Assembly: GCA_903931355.1 (NCBI GenBank)
Contig: CAIZCB010000008.1
Coordinates: 1-6,355 of the forward strand
Length of the DNA: 6,355 nt
Origin: an uncultured Pseudomonadota bacterium
GTDB lineage: Bacteria > Pseudomonadota > Gammaproteobacteria > Methylococcales > Methylomonadaceae
Direction of reading: 5' to 3'
A program made the position numbers and the translations under genes. The notes beneath the pieces were generated by a model. The model made no database searches. It saw only the letters and a program-made list of their open reading frames with translations, and was not told the origin of the DNA. Within the stretch, counting starts at the first letter, position 1. Every line of letters begins with the position of its first letter. Below, in pieces: positions 1-5,691 of this stretch.

Positions 1-31
1 GAGCGCCATGCCGAAGATGTCGTTTGGATTT

Positions 32-49
32 GTGACAACAGAATGACAG
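32..49 (-). promoter_or_regulatory. Candidate Pho box (PhoB-binding direct repeat) facing left
   Basis: Read on the minus strand the site is CTGTCAT-TCTG-TTGTCAC: two heptamers in direct repeat with an 11-bp period. The first matches the E. coli PhoB half-site CTGTCAT exactly, and the second differs from CTGTCAC at one base. The 4-bp spacer is not the usual A/T-rich one. Ten bases downstream on the same strand is only a poor -10 (GACATC). The nearest minus-strand ATG (at position 9) is too close for a normal leader, so the target gene, if any, lies left of the window. The same DNA is open in one + strand frame up to a stop at 94-96, so it could instead fall in the tail of an unseen gene. The repeat is seen; PhoB binding is inferred. 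Confidence 0.5.
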
Positions 50-58
50 TCGATTGTT

Positions 59-87
59 TTGACAGGCCCCTAATCAATATCTATAGT
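59..87 (+). promoter_or_regulatory. Sigma70-type promoter of the toxin-antitoxin operon
   Basis: A perfect -35 hexamer TTGACA (59-64) and a -10 hexamer TATAGT (82-87, five of six consensus bases) are separated by the optimal 17 bp. Transcription would start near position 94, leaving a leader of about 24 nt that contains the strong Shine-Dalgarno sequence AAGAGGA (104-110) in front of the antitoxin ATG at 118. Toxin-antitoxin promoters of this kind are usually repressed by the encoded complex. The only inverted repeat seen nearby is weak (TAATC at 71-75 with GATTA at 100-104), so no operator is assigned. Confidence 0.8.
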
Positions 88-117
88 TTCAGCTAAGTAG
101 ATTAAGAGGAAATTGCT

Positions 118-336
118 ATGGCTTATAGCTTACCGTTAACGACTATGAGCGTTAGCGAAAAAATTCAAATGATGGAAACACTTTGGGAAAACTTAACTCA
201 GCAATCTCAAGATATTACCTCACCAACTTGGCATCAAGATTTATTGCTACAGCGCGAAAAATCGCTGGAAAATCAGCAGGATCAGTTTGTTGATTGGAAT
301 GAGGCAAAAAAACAGATTCTCAACCGAATCGGATGA
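118..336 (+). CDS. Addiction-module antitoxin (Unstab_antitox / TIGR02574-like)
   Basis: This is a small antitoxin of 72 residues, the usual size of the family often named 'putative addiction module component'. It shows the family pattern in order: an N-terminal helix SVSEKIQMMETLWENL (11-26), then PTWHQDLLLQRE (36-47), then a C-terminal FVDWNEAKKQI (57-67). Such proteins bind and neutralise a RelE/ParE toxin and are typically degraded faster than the toxin. The start is secured by AAGAGGA at 104-110, seven bases before the ATG, and by the promoter at 59-87. The stop overlaps the toxin start in an ATGA arrangement (333-336), the normal antitoxin-first order with coupled translation. The family has no classical DNA-binding motif that I can see here, so autoregulation is uncertain. 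Confidence 0.9.
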   Translation: MAYSLPLTTMSVSEKIQMMETLWENLTQQSQDITSPTWHQDLLLQREKSLENQQDQFVDWNEAKKQILNRIG

Positions 337-632
337 AAATCGAGATACTCAGTAGCGCACAGGAAGATTTGCTCGAAGGCTATGCGTTTTATGAAAAACA
401 AGCCGAAAAATTAGGTGCTTATTTTCTCGATTCGCTGTTTTCCGACATTGACTCACTCGTAATTAACGCTGGTGTTCATCAGCGATATTTCAATAACTAT
501 TACCGCTTATTATCCAAGCGATTTCCATTTGCCATTTACTACCAGATTGAAAACCAAACAGCTCGAATCTATGCAGTACTTGATTGCCGCAAAAATCCTT
601 CTTGGTTAAGGAAAAAGCTTAAATTCCAATAA
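333..632 (+). CDS. Type II toxin, RelE/ParE superfamily
   Basis: The 99-residue protein has the pattern of the RelE/ParE toxins paired with Unstab_antitox antitoxins. The N-terminal strand and helical hairpin (MKIEILSSAQEDLLEGYAFY, 1-20) are followed by GAYFLDSLFSDIDSL (28-42). The C-terminal half carries the hallmark KRFPFAIYY (62-70) and a last strand with AVLDCRKNPSW (81-91). Basic and aromatic residues in these segments (Arg63, Tyr69, Arg86, Trp91) are where the active or target-binding surface would lie. From sequence alone I cannot tell whether it acts as a ribosome-dependent mRNase (RelE-like) or a gyrase poison (ParE-like). Translation probably depends on the antitoxin gene through the 4-bp overlap, since no separate Shine-Dalgarno stands out. 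The reading frame is intact and full length. No terminator hairpin follows, so read-through into the next operon is possible. Confidence 0.88.
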   Translation: MKIEILSSAQEDLLEGYAFYEKQAEKLGAYFLDSLFSDIDSLVINAGVHQRYFNNYYRLLSKRFPFAIYYQIENQTARIYAVLDCRKNPSWLRKKLKFQ

Positions 633-663
633 CCTACCCCCCAACCATCCCCTCAATTATGAC

Positions 664-697
664 ATTTCACATTTCTGTCATATTTGCTTGCCACAAT
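664..697 (+). promoter_or_regulatory. Candidate Pho-box promoter upstream of the olsF-like operon
   Basis: The sequence 664-681 reads ATTTCAC-ATTT-CTGTCAT. The right half-site is a perfect CTGTCAT, the left is degenerate, and the 4-bp spacer is A/T-only as in known boxes. Against the E. coli consensus CTKTCATAWAWCTGTCAY it matches 15 of 18 positions by eye. Exactly 10 bp later lies CACAAT (692-697), four of six bases of a -10 element. This is the geometry of E. coli pstS, where the box replaces the -35. Transcription would start near 704, giving a short leader with AGGAAA (720-725) before the ATG at 730. An overlapping inverted repeat, ATGACA/TGTCAT (659-681), is also visible. Confidence 0.65.
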
Positions 698-729
698 CTC
701 TAGCAACAATTAAGTAGCTAGGAAACAAG

Positions 730-2451
730 ATGATTGATGCTGAACGCATATTGAAAGAAACCTATCCCGATTTTAAGCTGGGTAAAGACAACAAATTAGT
801 GGTTAACGCCTTAAAAAAGCTGATTCACCAAGATGATTTTAACGAGGTGATTCGCAAAAACCAGCATCTGCGTGGCTTTGCCTTTCTTGACAAGTTGTTG
901 AATTATTTCAAGTTTAGCTATCACATCGACAATGATGCCTATAACAACATCCCCGCCGAAGGTCGTTTAATTATCGTCGCCAATCATCCGATTGGTACGC
1001 TGGATGGTTTGGCTTTGGTTAAGCTGATTCGCTCGGTGCGTCCTGATGTGCGGATTGTTGCTAATCGAGTGTTGTCACATATGCAGCCTTTAGAATCGGT
1101 ATTTTTACCGGTCGATGTTTTGACCGATAAAAAGCAACTGAAAGCCACTTACAAAATCATGTTGGATGCTTTGGAAAATGAAGAAGCGATCATTATGTTC
1201 CCCGCTGGCGAAGTATCGCGGATTACCCCGAAAGGTGTACGCGATGGTGATTGGCAAAGTGGCTTTTTGAAATTGGCGCACAAATCACAAGCACCGATTT
1301 TGCCGATTCATATTAAAGCTAAAAACTCGGCTTTGTTTTACAGCGCATCGACACTCTACAAGCCGTTAGGCACGATGTTGCTGGTCAAGGAAATGTTCAA
1401 TAAAAAGAACCAATCCATCAAGTTTCAGGTCGGCGCACCGATTCCTTATTCGGCAATTGCCAATAGTGACGAAAACAACAAACAACTGGCAAAACGCTTT
1501 AGAAAACACGTTTTAAATCTTGGCAAAAAACACAAAACCCCGTTGTTTGATACTTTTGCTACCGTGGTACATCCCGCGAATGCTAAAGCGGTGAAAAAGG
1601 CTTTGTTCCAATCACGCTTACTCGGCGAAACCCGCGATGGCAAAAAGATTTTTCTCTATCAATTCCAAGATGATTGTCCGGTGATGCAAGAAATTGCTCG
1701 CTTGCGGGAATTAACTTTCAGAACCGTCGAAGAGGGCACTGGCCTTGCTTTGGATTTGGATAAATTCGATGTTTATTACAGCCACATCGTGCTGTGGGAT
1801 GACAATGATTTGGAAATTGTCGGCGCTTATCGAGTCGGTGAAGGGCCAAAAATTCTCGCCAGCCACGGCATTGACGGTTTTTACACGCAAAGCTTGTTTG
1901 ATTTACAAGGCGAGTTGGCTAGCTATTTACCTAATAGTATCGAATTAGGCCGTAGCTTTGTGCAGCCGCGCTATTGGGGACAACATAGCTTGGATTATCT
2001 TTGGTATGGCATCGGCGCTTATTTGCGTGAACAACCAGAGATTAAATACTTGTTTGGCCCAGTCAGCTTGAGCAATGCTTATCCGCAATTAGCCAAAGAA
2101 TTGATTATTGGTTTTTACCAACAACAATCAACACCGGGCTTTCCGACTGCGCAAGCGCGAATGCCGTTTGTGATTTCTGAGCAATGCCAACAATTTGCCG
2201 CCGGTGAGTTTAATCACGATTACGCCACCAGCTATAAAACCCTGAATAGCGAATTAAAACGATTGGGCGTCAAAGTGCCGACCCTTTACAAACAATACAA
2301 AGAGTTGTGCGTTGATGATGGCTGTCACTTTATCGCTTTCAACATCGATCCCGACTTTAACAACTGCATCGACAGCTTGGTAATGGTGGAAATCGACAAA
2401 ATCGCCCCGAAAAAGCGCCAGCGTTATATCGAAAAATCGTTGACCGACTAA
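730..2451 (+). CDS. olsF: Bifunctional OlsF-like acyltransferase (ornithine/aminolipid synthesis)
   Basis: This is a two-domain acyltransferase of 573 residues, probably associated with the inner face of the membrane. The N-terminal half (about 60-265) is a PlsC/OlsA-like O-acyltransferase. It has NHPIGTLDG at 85-93, with the proposed catalytic His86 and Asp92 separated by five residues rather than the PlsC four, and FPAGEVSR at 157-164 in place of FPEGTRS. The C-terminal half (about 295-490) resembles OlsB/GNAT-type N-acyltransferases, with LRELTFRTVEEGTG (325-338), VGAYRVG (364-370), FYTQSLFDL (384-392) and ELGRSFVQPRYW (405-416). In described OlsF proteins the C-terminal domain links a 3-hydroxyacyl group to the amine of ornithine, and the N-terminal domain esterifies that hydroxyl. 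AGGAAA (720-725) supports the start. OlsF is PhoB-controlled in some gammaproteobacteria, which fits the upstream box. The head-group amino acid cannot be read from sequence; glutamine or lysine lipids remain possible. Confidence 0.82.
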   Translation: MIDAERILKETYPDFKLGKDNKLVVNALKKLIHQDDFNEVIRKNQHLRGFAFLDKLLNYFKFSYHIDNDAYNNIPAEGRLIIVANHPIGTLDGLALVKLIRSVRPDVRIVANRVLSHMQPLESVFLPVDVLTDKKQLKATYKIMLDALENEEAIIMFPAGEVSRITPKGVRDGDWQSGFLKLAHKSQAPILPIHIKAKNSALFYSASTLYKPLGTMLLVKEMFNKKNQSIKFQVGAPIPYSAIANSDENNKQLAKRFRKHVLNLGKKHKTPLFDTFATVVHPANAKAVKKALFQSRLLGETRDGKKIFLYQFQDDCPVMQEIARLRELTFRTVEEGTGLALDLDKFDVYYSHIVLWDDNDLEIVGAYRVGEGPKILASHGIDGFYTQSLFDLQGELASYLPNSIELGRSFVQPRYWGQHSLDYLWYGIGAYLREQPEIKYLFGPVSLSNAYPQLAKELIIGFYQQQSTPGFPTAQARMPFVISEQCQQFAAGEFNHDYATSYKTLNSELKRLGVKVPTLYKQYKELCVDDGCHFIAFNIDPDFNNCIDSLVMVEIDKIAPKKRQRYIEKSLTD

Positions 2452-2454
2452 ATC

Positions 2455-3468
2455 ATGAACAGTGTTTTAGTCGAACAGCAGCAACTTGACGCCATCATTC
2501 AACAGCTCGGAGATCGGGCGCAAGTTGAGGTGCTGGAGACGATTAGCTATCGAGATCAGCAATTTCCCATTTATAGCATCGCTCTCGGTTCACAGCGCGA
2601 TGATGTACCGGTGATTGCTTATTTTGGTGGCGTGCATGGTTTGGAAAAAATCGGCACCGAAGTGTTACTGGCTTATCTGCAAACCTTGGCGAATTTGCTG
2701 GACTGGGATCAAGAGCTGAATCGGCGCTTGGAAAACGCCCGTTTATTGTTTGTGCCGATTATCAATCCGGTCGGGGTGTTTTACGGCACCCGTTGCAATG
2801 GTAACGGCGTCGATTTAATGCGTAACGCACCGATTGAAGGCGTCGGTAAAACCAAGCTTTATAGCGGGCATCGCATCAGCCCACGTTTACCGTGGTATCG
2901 CGGTGAACAAGCGGTGATGGAAGCCGAAGCACAAGCCTTATGCCAAGTGGTACGCCAGCAATTACAGCGCTCGTCATTATTGATTGCGGTGGATTTACAT
3001 TCGGGATTTGGGATTCAAGATCGTTTGTGGTTCCCTTATGCCTCGCGTAAAACTCCGTTTCCATCCTTAGCCGAAGCCCATGCTCTTAAAGCTTTGTTCG
3101 ACCAATGCTACCCGCATCATTTTTATAAAATCGAACCGATGAGCCAAGAATATGTAATCAGCGGCGACCTTTGGGATTATCTCTACGACGAGTTCTGGCA
3201 ACAAAATCAACAAACCGATCACTTTATGCCGCTGACGCTGGAAATGGGTTCTTGGCAATGGTTGCGGAAAAACCCGATGCACTTATTTTTGCGTCACGGC
3301 TTGTTTCATCCGGTGTTGCCACACCGCCAACAACGGATTTTGCGCCGCCACTTAACCCTGTTTGATTTTCTGTTTCGCGCGGCGCTGTATCCAGAAAAAT
3401 GGACCGATTTAAGTCAGCAACAGCGTCAACACCATCATCAAAACGGCTTAGAAAACTGGTATGTCTAA
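2455..3468 (+). CDS. M14-family zinc carboxypeptidase / aminoacylase-like protein
   Basis: The 337-residue protein has the zinc-hydrolase fold signature of the M14 carboxypeptidase and AstE/aspartoacylase superfamily. Visible in order are HGLE (61-64; zinc ligands His61 and Glu64), an INPVG turn (103-107), TRCNGNGVDLMRN (112-124), DLHSG (180-184; third ligand His182) and LTLEMGSW (261-268; catalytic Glu263). Arg113 and Arg123 correspond to the arginines that polarise the scissile carbonyl and hold the substrate carboxylate in carboxypeptidase A. The Asn normally before the second arginine is Met122 here. No signal peptide is evident, so it is probably cytoplasmic. The gene starts 3 bp after the acyltransferase stop with no clear Shine-Dalgarno sequence, and its end overlaps the next gene by 8 bp, indicating translational coupling. 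Substrate unknown: peptides, muropeptides or N-acyl amino acids are all possible. The linkage to an aminolipid synthase makes an N-acyl amino acid attractive, but this is inference. Confidence 0.82.
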   Translation: MNSVLVEQQQLDAIIQQLGDRAQVEVLETISYRDQQFPIYSIALGSQRDDVPVIAYFGGVHGLEKIGTEVLLAYLQTLANLLDWDQELNRRLENARLLFVPIINPVGVFYGTRCNGNGVDLMRNAPIEGVGKTKLYSGHRISPRLPWYRGEQAVMEAEAQALCQVVRQQLQRSSLLIAVDLHSGFGIQDRLWFPYASRKTPFPSLAEAHALKALFDQCYPHHFYKIEPMSQEYVISGDLWDYLYDEFWQQNQQTDHFMPLTLEMGSWQWLRKNPMHLFLRHGLFHPVLPHRQQRILRRHLTLFDFLFRAALYPEKWTDLSQQQRQHHHQNGLENWYV

Positions 3469-4213
3469 CTGCTTATTGTTGCGCGGTTTATCGCGGGAAT
3501 CGGGACATTGGGGCGAGTTTGTGCCACAAATGCAGGCGGCATTACCAACGCTTAAAATCGACAGCTTAGATTTACCCGGCACCGGACGCTTTTATCAACA
3601 AACCAGTCCCAACCGAATTGAAGCCATATTAGAAGCCACTCGCCAACAAGCGATAACAGATGGCTTACTCAATCAGCCCATTCATTTGCTGGCGGTTTCA
3701 TTAGGCGGCATGGTGGCTTGGGAATGGCTGCAGCGTTACCCGCAAGAGATTAAATCAGCGATTTTAATCAACACCAGTTTTGCCAACCTCAGCCCGTTTT
3801 ACCAACGCCTCCGCTGGCAAGCTTATAGCCAATTTATTAATGCTTTGACCAGCAATGATGCTTACCAACGCGAATTAGCGATTGTGCGTATGGTCAGTAA
3901 TCGAGCCGATAGCGAACGACAAACCATTGCTAAAGCTTGGGCAATATTGCATCAACAACGCCCCATCAGCCTAAGCAACAGCCTTAAGCAAATTACCGCT
4001 GCTGCTCGTTACAAACCCCAATACCTGCAACCCAAAGTCCCCGTACTATTACTTAACAGTTTGGCCGACCGCCTAGTCTCTGCAAACTGCACAGTTGCTA
4101 TTCATAGAAAATTTCTGTTACCCTCTGCCTACCATCCAAGCTCAGGGCATGATTTAGCATTGGATGCTCCTCAGTGGCTAATAGAACAAGCCAATATCTG
4201 GCTGTCAAAATAG
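3461..4213 (+). CDS. Alpha/beta hydrolase (serine esterase/lipase-like)
   Basis: This 250-residue single-domain alpha/beta hydrolase lacks a signal peptide or clear membrane segment. A probable oxyanion-hole loop, LLLRGLSRESGHW (5-17), follows the first strand. The nucleophile elbow is AVSLGG (78-83) with Ser80, where the usual first glycine of GxSxG is Ala78. Asp203 (LADR, 201-204) and His230 (SSGHDLALDAP, 227-237) complete a plausible catalytic triad at the expected spacing. A helical lid-like region lies between about 110 and 185. The ATG lies inside the end of the carboxypeptidase gene (8-bp overlap, different frame), so the two are almost certainly co-translated. The family covers esterases, lipases, thioesterases and C-C hydrolases, so no precise reaction can be assigned. 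Operon membership with an OlsF-like acyltransferase suggests an acyl-ester or acyl-thioester substrate. Confidence 0.85.
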   Translation: MSNCLLLRGLSRESGHWGEFVPQMQAALPTLKIDSLDLPGTGRFYQQTSPNRIEAILEATRQQAITDGLLNQPIHLLAVSLGGMVAWEWLQRYPQEIKSAILINTSFANLSPFYQRLRWQAYSQFINALTSNDAYQRELAIVRMVSNRADSERQTIAKAWAILHQQRPISLSNSLKQITAAARYKPQYLQPKVPVLLLNSLADRLVSANCTVAIHRKFLLPSAYHPSSGHDLALDAPQWLIEQANIWLSK

Positions 4214-4216
4214 TCA

Positions 4217-4250
4217 CTGTCACACTCTTGTAACCTTGACTAACTAAAGT
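4217..4250 (+). promoter_or_regulatory. Candidate Pho-box promoter upstream of phoU
   Basis: The sequence 4217-4234 reads CTGTCAC-ACTC-TTGTAAC, two heptamers with an 11-bp period that match the PhoB half-site at six or seven of seven and at five of seven positions. Ten bp after the box is TAAAGT (4245-4250), four of six bases of a -10 element, in the pstS-type arrangement. It lies in the 67-bp gap between the hydrolase stop and phoU. Transcription would begin near 4257, leaving a leader with AGGA (4271-4274) six bases before the phoU ATG. No terminator is visible in this gap, so the upstream operon may also read through. Confidence 0.55.
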
Positions 4251-4280
4251 CGCCGGACATGCGATTTTACAGGATTTAAC

Positions 4281-5000
4281 ATGCTTGCACTGGAAACATC
4301 ACTAACCCCACCCCATATCTCACATAGTTTTGATGGCGAATTAGAACAATTACACGAGCTAGTGTTAAAAATGACCAATTTGATTTTGTATCAATTGGAA
4401 TTGGCATTAAAAGCATTAGGCGATGAAGATTGTGAAACCGCACTGAAGATCATTGCTCAAGACAAGCATGTCAACCATCTGGCGATTGAGATTGATAAAG
4501 AAGTTTTAGAGGTGTTAGCAAAACACAATCCTGTCGCAAATGATTTACGCACCGTGATTTCTATTTCCAAAATCAGCAGCGAACTGGAAAAAATTAACGA
4601 TGAAATTTCTGAAATTGCGCACTTAGTTTTAGCCTTGTTCGAACCGCGCTTAGGCAGCATCAACTCTGGCCTGCCTGCCGATCTGATTAACATTGGCAAT
4701 CTAATCGAAAGCATGTTGAAAAAATTAATCTTAGCGTTTTGGAACAGACAATCGACCCAAGCTTATGCTTTATTAGAGCTTGGCCGGAGTTGTGAACAAG
4801 ATTTACAAATCAGCAATAAACAACAATTGAAGTTAGCGGTTAGTGATACCCGAAAAATAGGAAGAAGCTTGAATATTATGGAAATCCTCAAGGCTTTGGA
4901 ACATTGTGGCGAATCTTGCCGAAATATCGCTGAATACATCATTTTTATGATTGATGGCGAAGATGTAAGACACCTTAAACTTAACAATCGTGATAATTAA
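4281..5000 (+). CDS. phoU: PhoU, phosphate-signalling regulator
   Basis: The 239-residue, all-helical protein is the length typical of PhoU, with the two tandem three-helix repeats of the family. PhoU links the PstSCAB phosphate transporter to the sensor kinase PhoR and keeps the Pho regulon off when phosphate is plentiful. Repeat one carries NPVANDLR (83-90), KISSELEKINDEISEIA (97-113) and the metal-binding E-xxx-D motif (Glu103, Asp107). Repeat two carries KALEHCGESCRNIAEYI (204-220), where the equivalent motif is E-xxx-E (Glu207, Glu211) instead of the common ERIGDH form. The protein ends with the family signature GEDVRH (226-231). AGGA at 4271-4274 supports the ATG. No pst transporter genes are visible beside it. 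Instead it leads an operon with a SixA-like phosphatase and a CHAD protein, behind its own candidate Pho box. Confidence 0.93.
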   Translation: MLALETSLTPPHISHSFDGELEQLHELVLKMTNLILYQLELALKALGDEDCETALKIIAQDKHVNHLAIEIDKEVLEVLAKHNPVANDLRTVISISKISSELEKINDEISEIAHLVLALFEPRLGSINSGLPADLINIGNLIESMLKKLILAFWNRQSTQAYALLELGRSCEQDLQISNKQQLKLAVSDTRKIGRSLNIMEILKALEHCGESCRNIAEYIIFMIDGEDVRHLKLNNRDN

Positions 5001-5004
5001 GCTC

Positions 5005-5691
5005 ATGCCTAGAGAATTATTATTGTTACGTCATGCAAAATCGGATTGGCCAGAAGGGGTTGCCGACTATAACCGCCCGTTAAAAAAACGCGGCAAAAAA
5101 GCGGCTTTATTAATGGGTGAATGGCTATTGAGCCAAGATTTAAGCCCTGATTCAATAGTCAGCTCGCCAGCCGAACGAGCGCGTGAAACCGCTGAAAAAC
5201 TCTGTAAAGGTCTACAAACTAAAAAACACGGACTGCTGTATTTTGATGATCGAATTTATGAAGCCTCTGTCGAATCACTGAAAAGTGTTTTAGCAGACTG
5301 TCCATCATTTAAACGACGGGTATTAATCGTTGGTCACAACCCCGGTTTGGATAATTTATTAATCGATTTAGTCGCTGAATCTTTAATTCCTGATGACGAT
5401 GACAAAATTTTAGGCACCGCCAATTTAGCCAGAATTAGCCTGCCGGATGACTGGAATCAATTAAATACCGGTTGTGGGCAACTGCTTAGCATTACCAAAC
5501 CTAAAGACATTTTGACTACCGTTGAGCCAGTCAGCGAAGCGATTAGCGAACAACAAATTGAAATTGAAGCTGAAGTTGAACAAACCAGCGTTGAACAACC
5601 AGCAAAAAAACAAAAACTCAGCCGTTTACAACGATTAAGTCAGTGGCTGATTCGGGACAAAAACAGTCATAAACACAAGCTTAATCCATGA
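5005..5691 (+). CDS. sixA: SixA-like histidine phosphatase with charged C-terminal tail
   Basis: This member of the histidine phosphatase (phosphoglycerate-mutase-like) superfamily is closest in layout to SixA, which removes phosphate from phosphohistidine in signalling proteins. Using the ATG at 5005 (228 residues), LLLLRHAKSDW (5-15) holds the nucleophile His10 and Arg9. SSPAERARETAE (53-64) holds Arg58, YEA (85-87) contributes the likely acid Glu86, and VGHNPG (109-114) has the second histidine, His111. A GTG at 4990 would add five residues and overlap phoU by 11 bp. I prefer 5005 because family members start just before the RHG strand, as this one then does. Neither start has a good Shine-Dalgarno sequence, suggesting coupling to phoU. 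E. coli SixA is about 160 residues; here a tail of about 60 is added, first Glu-rich (173-198) and then Lys/Arg/His-rich (201-226). The true target of the phosphatase is unknown. Confidence 0.85.
   Translation: MPRELLLLRHAKSDWPEGVADYNRPLKKRGKKAALLMGEWLLSQDLSPDSIVSSPAERARETAEKLCKGLQTKKHGLLYFDDRIYEASVESLKSVLADCPSFKRRVLIVGHNPGLDNLLIDLVAESLIPDDDDKILGTANLARISLPDDWNQLNTGCGQLLSITKPKDILTTVEPVSEAISEQQIEIEAEVEQTSVEQPAKKQKLSRLQRLSQWLIRDKNSHKHKLNP

Noticed and set aside
1..9. Minus-strand ATG at position 9, a possible start of a divergent gene.
   Set aside because: Only three codons lie in the window, there is no Shine-Dalgarno sequence, and it sits too near the candidate Pho box for a -10 and leader.
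1..96. Open + strand frame running from the window edge to a TAA at 94-96, a possible C-terminus of an upstream gene.
   Set aside because: It is about 31 codons, the peptide is not recognisable, and it overlaps both a strong promoter and a Pho-box-like repeat. It is too weak to call.
71..104. Inverted repeat TAATC/GATTA around the toxin-antitoxin -10 region, a possible autoregulatory operator.
   Set aside because: The arms are only 5 bp and far apart in AT-rich DNA, so it is not distinguishable from chance.
2332..2349. CTGTCAC inside the olsF-like gene, a possible internal Pho box.
   Set aside because: No second half-site occurs at the 11-bp spacing, so it is explained by coding sequence.
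4202..4208. CTGTCAA at the end of the hydrolase gene, a possible third half-site of the phoU Pho box.
   Set aside because: It lies 15 bp from the next half-site instead of 11 and is part of the coding sequence.
4237..4250. GACT/AGTC mini-palindrome between the hydrolase and phoU, a possible terminator.
   Set aside because: The stem is only 4 bp and no T-run follows.
4457..4987. Two minus-strand reading frames opposite phoU (and similar ones opposite the other genes).
   Set aside because: They are antisense to strongly recognisable proteins and have no family resemblance or ribosome binding site; they are shadows.
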